The position numbers and the translations under genes are program-made. A DNA stretch of 64,000 bases from Emticicia sp031378345. Lineage in GTDB: Bacteria > Bacteroidota > Bacteroidia > Cytophagales > Spirosomataceae. The notes beneath the pieces are model-generated. The model made no database searches, was not told where the DNA came from, and saw nothing but the letters and a program-made list of their open reading frames with translations. Of this stretch, positions 1-9,679 are shown piece after piece. Positions within the stretch are counted from its first letter, which is position 1. Each line of letters starts with the position of its first letter. Location: contig JANNDY010000106.1 in assembly GCA_031378345.1 (NCBI GenBank), forward strand, positions 1 through 64,000, in the 5' to 3' direction.

Positions 1-620
1 ATATAATCTACTAATTTGATTGCGGTTGCTCCAACTGTGCCTTGGTTGATTACCGTTACGTCAAACTTCACTGTACGGCCTGATACTATCGGTAATACTG
101 TGCTTGGGTTTAAGGTCTTCTTTAACGCTAAGTCGAATTTATCTACATTGATGCTTTCGATGTCATGGTCATCTTGGTCATTGCCACCTACACCATTTTC
201 ATTTACTACATCATTTTTAACTGTCCCGTCATTCGCTGGGTTATTGTCTGGCGTGCTATCAAAATCCAATACTGCTACCCCATTCGCATCTTTCGCATCT
301 GATATTTCTGAGAAATTATCCAATTTACCACTTACATTCGCATTTACCGTGAAGCTAATGCTTACTATTGTGCTTGCTCCTGCTGCTAATGTCGCTATCG
401 GTGTGTTCAACGTTGCTATGCCTGCCGCTGCTGTCCAATTGGCATCTGCCAAGGTCAAACCTGCTGGGATATAATCTACTAATTTGATTGCCGTTGCTCC
501 GACTGTACCTTGGTTGATAACCGTTACATCAAACTTCACCGTACGTCCCGATACTATCGGTAATACCGTGCTTGGGTTTAAGGTCTTCTTTAAGGCTAAG
601 TCGAAAGTTTCAATTTTTAC
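1..620. repeat. Tandem 468-bp repeat (156 aa) inside the giant protein gene
   Basis: Positions 1-140 and 469-608 align at an offset of exactly 468 bp with about ten mismatches, nearly all in third codon positions. The encoded DUF11-type segment (DLALKKTLNPSTVLPIVSGR and beyond) is therefore almost invariant. The repeat continues past the left edge, so the copy number is unknown. Confidence 0.9.
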
Positions 621-3600
621 ACCTGCTGGGTCTTCGTCATCTTCATCTGTTGCTGCAACCCCACCTCCAACTGGACCAGTTCCATCACCTAAAATATAAT
701 CATCAGCTGTTGAACCACCTCCGAATTGTCCACCAGCGTCATTGCCTAAAATTGCATCTGCCTTGCTATCTTTATCAAGTAATCCACGTGCATTTGATGC
801 TGCTGAAATTTCTGCACGATTTACTAAGGTTTGCCCTTGATAAGTTGCAACATTATTCGCTCTTAGTATAATTGTTCTCGTAGTGCTTGTACCAGGTGCT
901 AATGTAGCAATTGGAACCTTTAATGATGCTATTGCACCTGTAACATTCCAATTTGTTTCAGTTGGACTTATAATCATTCCAGCAGGTATATAATCACTTA
1001 CTTGTACATTTGTAGCAGTAACAGTCCCTTGATTAAATACTTCAATTTGGAAAGTAACATCATAACCTGGCGTTACTGTGGCTGCTGATGTACGTATTTT
1101 TCTTAGTGCTAAATCAAAAGAGCAATCTGTAGGAGTCATTGCCACCGTTGCTGTTGCAGTACAATTATTAGCATCTTTTACAGTTACAGAATAAGTTCCT
1201 TCTGCTAATGATGATATATCTTGTGTTGTAGCACCATTCGACCATACATAAGTATATGGCAGAGTTCCACCCGAAACAGACAAGTCAATCGAACCATCTG
1301 ATTTTTCACATTTAGGGTTAACTTTTGTAATAGGATTTGCTATTACTAATGTTTGTGGTTGTGTAAGTGAGGTGGTTGCCGTAGCAATACATCCTTTAGA
1401 ATCTTTAACCGTTACTGTATAAGTTGTACTTGGGTCTAAACCTGTAAATGTATTTGACGCAGAAGCTGGTGTACTAAATGTACCACCATTAATACTAAAT
1501 GTATATAATGGTGTACCAACATTTCCTTTTGCTTCAATTTTTCCATCTTTTGCACCATTACAAGTAATGTTTGTTGGTGTTAATGTAACACTTGGAAGTG
1601 GATTAACAGTTACGATAACTGCATCAGTTGCAGTACAACCATTGTTTGTGCTTGTTGTACAAGTTACAGAATAAGTAATTGTAATTGGAGAAGTACCTGC
1701 ATTTGTTGGCGTTACAGAAACTACTTGCGTTGTTGCATTATTTGCCGTTGCACTCCATAATAAAGTTCCTGCACAACCTGATGCAGTTAATGAAGTAGTT
1801 GTACCACTACAAACTGCAAAGTCAATTGGCAAGCTAACTGTTGGCTTCGCCAATACTGTTACTACCCCTTGGTCGCTTGCGGTACAATTTTTATTACTTG
1901 TACAAGTGGCAGTATATGTGCCTGTCGCAGTTGGTGTAACTGTCAATGTAGCACCAGATATACCATTGTTCCATGTTACAGAACCAATACATCCAGTTGC
2001 CGTTAAAGTTGCACTACCGCCGTTGCATATCGTTACATCATTTACTGTAACCGTTGGTTTAGGGTTTACTGTGATTGTTGCAGGTGTTCTTGAACTTTCA
2101 CAATTTGCAACAATACAACTTGCATAATACGTTGCATTTGCTGTTACATTATTCACTGCAAATGATGTTCCACTTGCTAAAACGGTAGTACCAGTTGCTG
2201 TAGCATACCATTTTACTGTTCCTGAGCATCCTGTTGCTGTAAGCGTTGCATTCGTTCCTGAACAAACTTCAATAGAAGCAACTATTGGTGCTGGGGTAGT
2301 AGATGGTGGACCACAACATCCGTCAATTTTAACATCATCTATTTCCCATACCGAACATCCACCTGTTGGGTTATATCCTACAATTTCAAAGTCATAAGTT
2401 GATTGTGAATTTGAAATAAAATCGGCATCATTGGTAAAACTAATTGTCTTGGTAACCCAATTTGAGGTTAGTCCACTAATAGCTTCTTCGTATATTTTAG
2501 TGCCATTTTTGAAAACAAGCACAGCTAAGTTCTGAGAACCACCTGTTGGGCAATTATATCCAGTTCGTTTATACCTGAAAGACAACTGTGTAACCTTGTG
2601 GGCATTACCTACATTTGGCTTAACTGTGGTGCTAAACCTTACAGCTCTTTCTTCGTGGCTACCATAAGTTGTACCATCTAATCCTCTGATACACATTGCG
2701 GCTCCACCATTATCATCAGTTACACATGAGTGTGTATTTATGTCAGGGTTTACACGATAGATAGTAGATGCACTAATATCAGCACAACCTCCAAAATTAA
2801 TCACTGGTGTAAATTCTCCATACCAGTTTCCACCTGAACCTGTACTACAACTGTTCATGTTCCAAGAAGCCAAAGTTTGTGGCGTACAAGTTGGAGCACA
2901 TGGAGGTGTATCATTACAGTCTGTTTTCACAGTAATATTCACGGTAGCAGAAGCTGAACAAGTTTGGCTACCTGATGTATAAGTTGCAGTTACGGTATAA
3001 GTTCCTGCATCGCTTGCTTGAATATTTGTTAATGAAACACTTTGCGAGCTACTAAAAACAGTACCATTTGGTTTTTTCCAAGAATAAGTCAAATTACAAC
3101 CTGAAGTAACATTACCTTGAAAACTTGAATTCAAAGTTACTGAACTACCCACACATGCGTTTGTAGCGGTTGCCGATGCTATCAAACTAAATGGTGTAAT
3201 ATTACTTAAATTAAAATTCAAATCGCCAGCTCCTGAATTTGTTGACCATTGATTTGTGCCACCAACAACACTACTTATCTCAAACCAACCACTTGCACCA
3301 AATTCAGTTGTTTTATTTAGGTTTGCTCCAGTACCTATTTGGAATGAAAATCCTGAGTAGCCAAAATTTCCTGAGAAACCATTATAAATACCTGCGGCAT
3401 CACCTGTGAATGCTCCAGAAGAAATAGTTGGATAATAATACCAATCTCCCGTAGCTGGGTCATAGCCTGAGCAATGTGTATTTTCATAAGGGCTTCCAAA
3501 AGGTGGTGTCGCTGTACGACCTGCATAATTTACAGTCAAGTTGATACAATCATTAGCACCTCCACCAACAGCACAAGCTTTAATGTTTAGTAATGCCGTT

Positions 3601-6170
3601 TTATCGCAATATTCTGTAAGCGTACCTGAGCTTACTTTGAAATATTTGTAATTACCTTTTGAGCTTACTAAATCAGCAAAGTATAATACATATGGTGTTA
3701 AATTATTACATTCTATATTATTAGTGATATTTCTTACACCCGAAAGACAAACTCCATCAGTACCACCACAAGTTCCACTTACATTAATGGTTATAGAACC
3801 TGCTGCACTTGTACAAGAGCCTACTTTACAAGTTGCAGTATATGTTCTTGTCATTGCAGGTACTACAACTATTGCTGTACTTGTTGCACCTGTACTCCAA
3901 AGCAAAGTTCCACCAGTACAATTAGATATTTCTAAACCTACCGACTGGTCTTTACAAACTGTTGTGCCGGGCTTGGCTGTAATGACAGGTGTAGCAGGTT
4001 TTGGATTTACTGTTATTATATGTGTTGAAAAAGTGGTTTTACAATTTGGGTCAATTGGCTTTATACATGCATATACATACAAAGGTGTAGTTTGGTTTGC
4101 TGGTATTGTATATGATGTTGAAGGAATTGAAATTGTGGTAGCATTAGTAACGTTTGCTTCTTCTGCTATACATGCTATTTTATATGTAGTATTATCATAA
4201 GGGTTCTGACCAGCTGTTAGTGGTTGTGAAAATACACACCATTCGACATAACCAGTATAGCCTGTTGAAGATGTAAACGACAAGCCAGGGATTTTATCTC
4301 CTGCACAAATCGTAACATTATTTCCATTTGTCCAAACAGGGCAAGGTGGTACACAAGTTAAATAATTACCTGTTTTTGTTCCATTTACAAAATTTTCGTT
4401 AATGCTTGTTACAGCAGCATGTAAATCTGTCAAACTGTATGACGTTGCACAGCCACCTAAAGATTTATTGGCTTCATCTAAAATAAACTGAACTGTTTTT
4501 CCTACAAAAACACCACTGGTAACTTTTAAGGCATTAAGTTTGGTAGTTGATGAACCAAAATTAGCGTCATAATTATCGAAGCCAACGCTTAGCGAAAGTG
4601 CAACAACCTGACTTGCAAAGTTATTGCTATAAGATCCACCCGGATTTGTAAGTGTTCCTGCTGGTAATGTTGTAGGTGTTGTGCCAGAAGGTAAAAAATC
4701 TTCAACAGCTTTTGATGTAGTAAGTTTCAAAAATTTTGTACCACAACCTACCGTTATACCACTCGGAAATGCTGCCGCAAAATTGGCATCACGATAAGCT
4801 CCCGGATTTTCGCCATTTTCTTTACTTCCCCAGCCACCTTGCGTTTGTGTTCGGAATGTTCCAACACAAGACCCATTTGGTTGAGTAACAATAAACTGCC
4901 ATACTTTTGAACAACCTGCTGCGTCTTTTACTGTAACCCAATAAATTCCAGCTTTTATGTTAGTACGATTTTGTGTTGTTACGCCATCATTCCACAAATA
5001 GGTATATGGAGCAACCCCACCAGAAGCAGAAGTTGTAATTGAGCCATTTGAGCCTCCTTCAGTAGTAACATTTACAACTGTTCCTGTTACTGTTATATTA
5101 CAAGTAGGAACTGTAATCGTATGTTTTACAAATGTTTCACATGGGTCTAAAGGTTTGAAACAAGCATAATAGTAATATGTTCCTGTTGTTGGAAGAGTTG
5201 TCTGAATCGAAATTGTACCATTATTTACAGCACCGCCGCCTACTACAGTTTTATTAGTAAGTAAGCTAAGGTCTGTTACATTCTGAGTTGAACGTACCCA
5301 CTCAATATAGGTGCCATTAGGTGCAGTTGTCGAAACACTTAAAGTTACAGACCGACCGCCAGAAATAGTTGAAGTAAGTGGCGTTGGATTTGACATTGCC
5401 AATGTTGAACAATAAGTAACATCTACATTATCAAACTTCAAAGCACGGTTAAGGCTATATCCTATAATCTTTACTTTTTTGGCAGTAGAAGGTGCAAGAA
5501 GTGAAATCTGGGGAATGGCATCTAAGTTTGTTCCGTTATCTCCAAAAACATTTGTAATTGTACGTTTAGCAGAAGTACCAACAGGGTTACCACTCGCATC
5601 TAAAAACTGAAAATATAATTGTGCTGTACCCGACACATTATGGGTAGCAGCAACAGCATCCATCGTTACGGTCTGACCAGCTACATAAGGTGCATCTATA
5701 ATCTGATAAACTTCATAAGTTCCAGCATCATCTCCATTGTTCAGAATACCATAATCACCCGTTTGGTTATTATTAAACAATAAGAAATTACCATTGGTTG
5801 TAGTCCAGCTATTAGGAACAGAACTAACATTAGTTCCGCCATTAAAATCTCCATTTACTGAAAGATTAAAATCGCAAGTACAAGTAGCTACTTGCCTCTC
5901 CTTCTGTATAGGCGTAGCTTTCATCTTTGCAAGCACTACCTTCAAAGTTCCATCAGCACGATAGAATTCGGGGTCGAGATACTTAGATTCGTATAATCCC
6001 TGATCGGTTTTACCAACAATTGGTTTATACCCTTCAAGGCTTATTTTTGCCTGTTTAGTTGATTGTTTTAGCTGATTCTCTTGAGCAAATGACGAGAAAT
6101 TAGCATAAATACAAAATGCGGCAAGAGCCACACCTCTGCGAAGAAGAGTTTGGACGAAATTATTCATCAT
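1..6170 (-). CDS. Giant secreted repeat protein, SprB/DUF11 type (partial, C-terminus off window)
   Basis: An open frame of at least 2056 codons starts at ATG 6170 (two Met codons in tandem) and leaves the window at its left edge, so the C-terminus is missing. I checked the frame at several points and saw no break. Residues 1-32 form a signal peptide ending in FSSFAQ. A Cys-containing region follows. SprB-type repeats lie near residues 355-435, 1527-1607 and 1608-1677 (cores such as ITCNGAKDGKIEAKG and CEKSDGSIDLSVSGG). Several Ig/PKD-like Cys-pair repeats of the form TLTATGC..W lie near 734-797 and 1300-1520. DUF11-type repeats (FDLAL...VNQGTV...DYIPAG) begin near residues 1680, 1850 and 2008; the last two are almost identical in DNA. 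Such proteins in gliding Bacteroidota are T9SS-exported adhesins, often with a PorP/SprF-like partner. The adhesin role is inferred from architecture; no sorting domain is visible here. Confidence 0.85.
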   Translation of the reverse strand, partial: MMNNFVQTLLRRGVALAAFCIYANFSSFAQENQLKQSTKQAKISLEGYKPIVGKTDQGLYESKYLDPEFYRADGTLKVVLAKMKATPIQKERQVATCTCDFNLSVNGDFNGGTNVSSVPNSWTTTNGNFLLFNNNQTGDYGILNNGDDAGTYEVYQIIDAPYVAGQTVTMDAVAATHNVSGTAQLYFQFLDASGNPVGTSAKRTITNVFGDNGTNLDAIPQISLLAPSTAKKVKIIGYSLNRALKFDNVDVTYCSTLAMSNPTPLTSTISGGRSVTLSVSTTAPNGTYIEWVRSTQNVTDLSLLTNKTVVGGGAVNNGTISIQTTLPTTGTYYYYACFKPLDPCETFVKHTITVPTCNITVTGTVVNVTTEGGSNGSITTSASGGVAPYTYLWNDGVTTQNRTNIKAGIYWVTVKDAAGCSKVWQFIVTQPNGSCVGTFRTQTQGGWGSKENGENPGAYRDANFAAAFPSGITVGCGTKFLKLTTSKAVEDFLPSGTTPTTLPAGTLTNPGGSYSNNFASQVVALSLSVGFDNYDANFGSSTTKLNALKVTSGVFVGKTVQFILDEANKSLGGCATSYSLTDLHAAVTSINENFVNGTKTGNYLTCVPPCPVWTNGNNVTICAGDKIPGLSFTSSTGYTGYVEWCVFSQPLTAGQNPYDNTTYKIACIAEEANVTNATTISIPSTSYTIPANQTTPLYVYACIKPIDPNCKTTFSTHIITVNPKPATPVITAKPGTTVCKDQSVGLEISNCTGGTLLWSTGATSTAIVVVPAMTRTYTATCKVGSCTSAAGSITINVSGTCGGTDGVCLSGVRNITNNIECNNLTPYVLYFADLVSSKGNYKYFKVSSGTLTEYCDKTALLNIKACAVGGGANDCINLTVNYAGRTATPPFGSPYENTHCSGYDPATGDWYYYPTISSGAFTGDAAGIYNGFSGNFGYSGFSFQIGTGANLNKTTEFGASGWFEISSVVGGTNQWSTNSGAGDLNFNLSNITPFSLIASATATNACVGSSVTLNSSFQGNVTSGCNLTYSWKKPNGTVFSSSQSVSLTNIQASDAGTYTVTATYTSGSQTCSASATVNITVKTDCNDTPPCAPTCTPQTLASWNMNSCSTGSGGNWYGEFTPVINFGGCADISASTIYRVNPDINTHSCVTDDNGGAAMCIRGLDGTTYGSHEERAVRFSTTVKPNVGNAHKVTQLSFRYKRTGYNCPTGGSQNLAVLVFKNGTKIYEEAISGLTSNWVTKTISFTNDADFISNSQSTYDFEIVGYNPTGGCSVWEIDDVKIDGCCGPPSTTPAPIVASIEVCSGTNATLTATGCSGTVKWYATATGTTVLASGTSFAVNNVTANATYYASCIVANCESSRTPATITVNPKPTVTVNDVTICNGGSATLTATGCIGSVTWNNGISGATLTVTPTATGTYTATCTSNKNCTASDQGVVTVLAKPTVSLPIDFAVCSGTTTSLTASGCAGTLLWSATANNATTQVVSVTPTNAGTSPITITYSVTCTTSTNNGCTATDAVIVTVNPLPSVTLTPTNITCNGAKDGKIEAKGNVGTPLYTFSINGGTFSTPASASNTFTGLDPSTTYTVTVKDSKGCIATATTSLTQPQTLVIANPITKVNPKCEKSDGSIDLSVSGGTLPYTYVWSNGATTQDISSLAEGTYSVTVKDANNCTATATVAMTPTDCSFDLALRKIRTSAATVTPGYDVTFQIEVFNQGTVTATNVQVSDYIPAGMIISPTETNWNVTGAIASLKVPIATLAPGTSTTRTIILRANNVATYQGQTLVNRAEISAASNARGLLDKDSKADAILGNDAGGQFGGGSTADDYILGDGTGPVGGGVAATDEDDEDPAGVKIETFDLALKKTLNPSTVLPIVSGRTVKFDVTVINQGTVGATAIKLVDYIPAGLTLADANWTAAAGIATLNTPIATLAAGASTIVSISFTVNANVSGKLDNFSEISDAKDANGVAVLDFDSTPDNNPANDGTVKNDVVNENGVGGNDQDDHDIESINVDKFDLALKKTLNPSTVLPIVSGRTVKFDVTVINQGTVGATAIKLVDY

Positions 6171-6653
6171 TTTAAAATAGTAAAGGTTCACTCAATAGCA
6201 AATAATAAAAAATAAGAATTAAACTCCACGAAGGAAGTTTTCAACTTTAAAACTTATGACTCGAAACTTTGGGAGATGTAACTGAAAATAAATAAATTTT
6301 CTCAATTTTAAAACCCATTTTTATATTCAAAAAGTACAATATTCAAACTAATTCTATTAAAAAAGCAATTTGGCATGATAATTGACATATCAAATTAATC
6401 GCATTATCTAAATCCGTGCCAAACCATTATTTGCCTTTAATCTATTTTTTTTCATCTGAAAATAAGCAAAAATTGTATTTTTTAATGAAAAACATAAGGA
6501 ATTGATGTTCTTATATAGATTCCGTACTTCCAAAGGGTGCAAAAACCGTGCTAAAAACTTAGTAAACGGATGCACATGTCTAAAAAAAACTTTAATGTCT
6601 TCATTTTCATCAAAAAACACCGTTACTTTGTGGTGTAATAAAACCACAATCAA
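6171..6653. other. Intergenic gap, divergent promoter region
   Basis: This 483-bp AT-rich gap separates the divergent giant-protein gene and argH and must hold promoters for both. I see no convincing TAnnTTTG box, hairpin or conserved RNA in it. A minus-strand open frame at 6408-6743 is composed of F/K/L-rich noise. Confidence 0.4.
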
Positions 6654-8090
6654 GTGAAACTTTGGCAAAAGGAAAGCAGTAAAAAAACTTCTGAAAATGA
6701 GGAAACTCTTCAAGAAATTTCCAACAAAGAGGCAGCCATTCACGAAGCAACCTTCCGTATAGAAAAATTTACGGTTGGCGGAGACCGTGAAATGGATATG
6801 TACTTAGCTGAGTTTGACGTACTCGGCTCGATGGCTCATGCCATTATGTTAGAAAGTATCGGTTTGCTCGAAACCGCTGAATTGGGACGCATCCTAAAAG
6901 AATGTCGAAAGATATATAATGATATTATAAATGGCAAGTTTTTTATCGAAAAAAATATAGAAGATGTTCATTCACAAGTAGAATGGTTGCTTACGCAATC
7001 ACTTGGCGATGTAGGAAAAAAGATTCACAGCGGTCGCTCTCGCAACGACCAAGTGCTGGTAGATTTGAAACTTTTTATGCGTAATCAATTACAAGAAATT
7101 GTTTTGCTCAGTACACAACTTTTTGAACTTTTGATTGAAAAAAGCAATCTTCATAAAAATGATTTATTGCCGGGCTATACGCACCTACAAATTGCCATGC
7201 CCTCGTCTTTTGGTTTGTGGTTTGGTGCTTATGCCGAAAGTTTGGTTGATGATATAATCGTATTGCAAGCTGCCTTTAAAGTAGTAAACAAAAACCCTCT
7301 TGGTTCTGGTGCTGGCTATGGAAGTTCGTTTCCTTTGAACAGAAAACTGACAACCGAATTATTGGGTTTCGACGACCTCAATTATAATGTAGTTTATGCC
7401 CAAATGACTCGTGGAAAAACCGAGTATGTGGTACTTTCTGCCCTCACTTCTTTGGCTTCAACAATTTCCAAAATGGCGATGGATGTTTGTTTGTATAATT
7501 CTCAAAACTTTGGTTTCATAAAACTCCCCGACGAACTTACCACAGGAAGTAGCATCATGCCTCACAAGAAAAACCCCGATGTGGCAGAGTTATTGAGAGC
7601 AAAATCAAATCGTTTGAAAGGACTACCAACTGAATTGGCTTTTGTAACAAGCAACTTGCCAAGTGGCTACCACAGAGATTTGCAGATTTTGAAAGAAATT
7701 TTGATGCCTGCATTCGAGCAAATGAAAGAATGTTTGGATATTGCTCATTTCATGCTTTCAAATATTGAAGTAAAACCAAATCTTTTGGAAGACAAAAAAT
7801 ATGACCCTATTTTTTCAGTCGAGCGTGTCAATGAATTGGTGATGCAAGGCTTGCCTTTTCGTGATGCTTACCTACAGGTAAAAGACGAAGTTTTTGATGG
7901 AAATTATAATCCTCCACGCGAGTTAGCTCATACCCTCGAAGGTAGTATCGGAAATCTTTGTAATGACGAAATTACAAAAATGATGAATGAGGTTATCAAA
8001 GGTTTTGATTTTGAAAAAGTTGAAACCGCATTAGAGAAATTATTGAATTGGGGTTTCGACTCCGCTCAACCACCAAGTTTAAACCAATAA
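6654..8090 (+). CDS. argH: Argininosuccinate lyase
   Basis: Catalyses the last step of arginine synthesis, splitting argininosuccinate into arginine and fumarate in the cytoplasm. The fumarase/aspartase superfamily signature TTGSSIMPHKKNPDVAELL, with the catalytic Ser loop, is present, as are HSGRSRNDQ and THLQIAMPSS. The length (478 aa) is normal or slightly long. Translation starts at GTG 6654: the first residues MKLWQKE match the usual N-terminus of the family in this phylum and no in-frame ATG precedes them. After MKLWQKES there is an extra charged, low-complexity stretch of about 25 residues before the conserved FTVGGDRE segment. No other arg genes are in the window. Confidence 0.95.
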   Translation: MKLWQKESSKKTSENEETLQEISNKEAAIHEATFRIEKFTVGGDREMDMYLAEFDVLGSMAHAIMLESIGLLETAELGRILKECRKIYNDIINGKFFIEKNIEDVHSQVEWLLTQSLGDVGKKIHSGRSRNDQVLVDLKLFMRNQLQEIVLLSTQLFELLIEKSNLHKNDLLPGYTHLQIAMPSSFGLWFGAYAESLVDDIIVLQAAFKVVNKNPLGSGAGYGSSFPLNRKLTTELLGFDDLNYNVVYAQMTRGKTEYVVLSALTSLASTISKMAMDVCLYNSQNFGFIKLPDELTTGSSIMPHKKNPDVAELLRAKSNRLKGLPTELAFVTSNLPSGYHRDLQILKEILMPAFEQMKECLDIAHFMLSNIEVKPNLLEDKKYDPIFSVERVNELVMQGLPFRDAYLQVKDEVFDGNYNPPRELAHTLEGSIGNLCNDEITKMMNEVIKGFDFEKVETALEKLLNWGFDSAQPPSLNQ

Positions 8091-8109
8091 AAAAAGATTT
8101 GCTCACCCT

Positions 8110-8162
8110 CTGAGAATTGAGTACTTTTCTTGACTTTGAATATTCGATTCTCAGAAAAGTAC
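8110..8162. terminator. Bidirectional terminator with two competing stems
   Basis: It lies between the convergent argH and helicase genes. One stem pairs GTACTTTTCTTGA (8121-8133) with TCAGAAAAGTAC (8151-8162). A second pairs CTGAGAAT (8110-8117) with ATTCTCAG (8147-8154). The two overlap, so they are mutually exclusive. Confidence 0.55.
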
Positions 8163-8168
8163 AAAAAT

Positions 8169-9404
8169 CTAAGGTTTCACAAAATTCTTTGAAAACTTCT
8201 TTTTCCCACTATTATTATAGGGCTTTCTGAATGGTGGTCTTGGTCCAGAAGAAGCCTTGTATTCGGGAGCTTTGCCAAGTCCTAAACTTTCGGTAATATT
8301 TTGTTTTTCTACTTCTCTTTCAAGCAATTTTTCGATACTTGCAATGCGGTATTGGTCTTTTTCGTTGATAAAAGTATAGGCAGTTCCAGTAGTTTCGGCA
8401 CGTGCTGTGCGACCAATGCGGTGAATATAATCTTCGGCATCACGAGGTACGTCGAAGTTGATAACAAGGTTCAAATTATTAATATCAATGCCTCTCGAAA
8501 GCACATCAGTTGCTACCAAAATTTTGTATTGCTTGTTCTTAAATCCTCGCAAATATTCCTCTCTATCTTCCTGCGTATTGTCGGACGAAATGCCTTTTGC
8601 TTCAAACTTTGCTCTTGCCAAAGCTCGCACAATTCGTTCAATCATTACTTTCTGAGAAGTAAAAATAATGATAGATTGTGCCTCAGTTTTTTTCATCAAA
8701 TGCACCAATAAAGGCAATTTCTGCTCATCAGATGCTAAATAAAATTGTTGGTCAATACCAACGGCTGGCTTAGAAACAGCAAGTCTAATTTCTTCGGGAT
8801 GATTGAGTATTTTATTAGCAAAATCTCTTATTTTCTTAGGCATTGTTGCCGAAAACATCAAATTTTGACGTTTTGCTGGCAAATGTTTTATCACAAAAAG
8901 AATATCTTCCGAAAAACCCATATCCATCATTTTATCTGCTTCGTCCAATACCAAACATTTGATATGCTGAAAATCTACTTCTCCCGAATTCATGTGAGCC
9001 ATCAAACGACCGGGCGTAGCAATAATAATATCTGCACCTTTCACAAGGGCTTTGCGTTGCTGGTCCCAATCTTCGCCTTTGCCTCCGCCATAAATAGCAA
9101 TGCTCGTGGCATTGATAAAATAGCTAAATCCTTCGATTTGCTCGTCAATTTGTTTGGCAAGCTCACGAGTAGGTACTAAAATCAGTGCTGAGGTATGGTT
9201 ACTTTGCTCACGAATGATTTGGTCGAGAAGCGGAATCAAATATGCTGCTGTTTTTCCTGTGCCTGTTTGGGCAGAAGCTATGAGGTCTTTTCCTGCAAGA
9301 ATTATTGGAATTGCTTGCTCCTGAATGGGCGTGGTTTGCAGATAATTCATGGCATCTACTCCGTTTAGGACGTTGTCATGAAGGTTAAATTCGTTGAATT
9401 GCAA
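8169..9404 (-). CDS. DEAD-box ATP-dependent RNA helicase (RhlE/CshA-like)
   Basis: Cytoplasmic RNA unwinding ATPase for ribosome assembly or RNA turnover. All family motifs are present in order: Q motif TTPIQEQAIP (24-33), AQTGTGKT (45-52), PTRELA (78-83), TPGRL (130-134), DEAD (154-157), SAT (185-187) and the C-terminal HRIGRTAR. A short basic tail rich in K, P and N follows residue 385. The length of 411 aa fits the compact RhlE-like group. The start appears to be TTG at 9404: no in-frame ATG lies upstream, and the next ATG (codon 20) would remove the aromatic residue preceding the Q motif. The gene is monocistronic with its own promoter. Confidence 0.95.
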   Translation of the reverse strand: MQFNEFNLHDNVLNGVDAMNYLQTTPIQEQAIPIILAGKDLIASAQTGTGKTAAYLIPLLDQIIREQSNHTSALILVPTRELAKQIDEQIEGFSYFINATSIAIYGGGKGEDWDQQRKALVKGADIIIATPGRLMAHMNSGEVDFQHIKCLVLDEADKMMDMGFSEDILFVIKHLPAKRQNLMFSATMPKKIRDFANKILNHPEEIRLAVSKPAVGIDQQFYLASDEQKLPLLVHLMKKTEAQSIIIFTSQKVMIERIVRALARAKFEAKGISSDNTQEDREEYLRGFKNKQYKILVATDVLSRGIDINNLNLVINFDVPRDAEDYIHRIGRTARAETTGTAYTFINEKDQYRIASIEKLLEREVEKQNITESLGLGKAPEYKASSGPRPPFRKPYNNSGKKKFSKNFVKP

Positions 9405-9442
9405 TTGTTTTTTTTAAATTAATACGATTGTTAAAGCATTTT

Positions 9443-9475
9443 TGACTACAAATATACATATAAGTAGTCAATGGT
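9443..9475 (-). promoter_or_regulatory. Promoter of helicase gene with inverted-repeat operator candidate
   Basis: On the minus strand TTGAC is followed after about 16 bp by TATATTTG (plus 9449-9456), matching the Bacteroidota TAnnTTTG box. A 7-bp inverted repeat, TGACTAC (9443-9449) and GTAGTCA (9464-9470) with a 14-bp spacer, brackets this box. Confidence 0.5.
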
Positions 9476-9625
9476 CAATATCAATGAGTGATAGTTTTCT
9501 AAGTTGCTGATTATCAGTAGTTTAGAAATGCCAAAAATGCCAACTAAATATACTATTTGTACAAACAAAGAGTAGTATAAAAACTATGCCAATGATAAAT
9601 TAAATTTTGTATTATTCTAATAAGA

Positions 9626-9655
9626 CAAAAGCCTCGATAAACAATCAAGGCTTTG
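9626..9655 (-). terminator. Terminator of hemerythrin-domain gene
   Basis: On the minus strand CAAAGCCTTGAT and ATCGAGGCTTTTG form a strong stem with a five-base loop, just downstream of the stop at 9680. Confidence 0.7.
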
Positions 9656-9679
9656 AGGATTTATAAAAACAGAGCCTTA

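Noticed and set aside
1..620. CRISPR or phage-tail-like repeat array
   Set aside because: The 468-bp periodic repeats are in-frame protein repeats of DUF11 type without spacers.
16..4200. Several plus-strand open frames of 70-158 codons over 1-4200
   Set aside because: They are antisense shadows of the continuous minus-strand giant gene; their V/T/P-rich composition mirrors its Thr/Asn/Gly-rich codons.
6408..6743. 111-codon minus-strand frame upstream of and overlapping argH
   Set aside because: F/L/K-rich AT noise, overlaps the argH N-terminus, no motif or signal.
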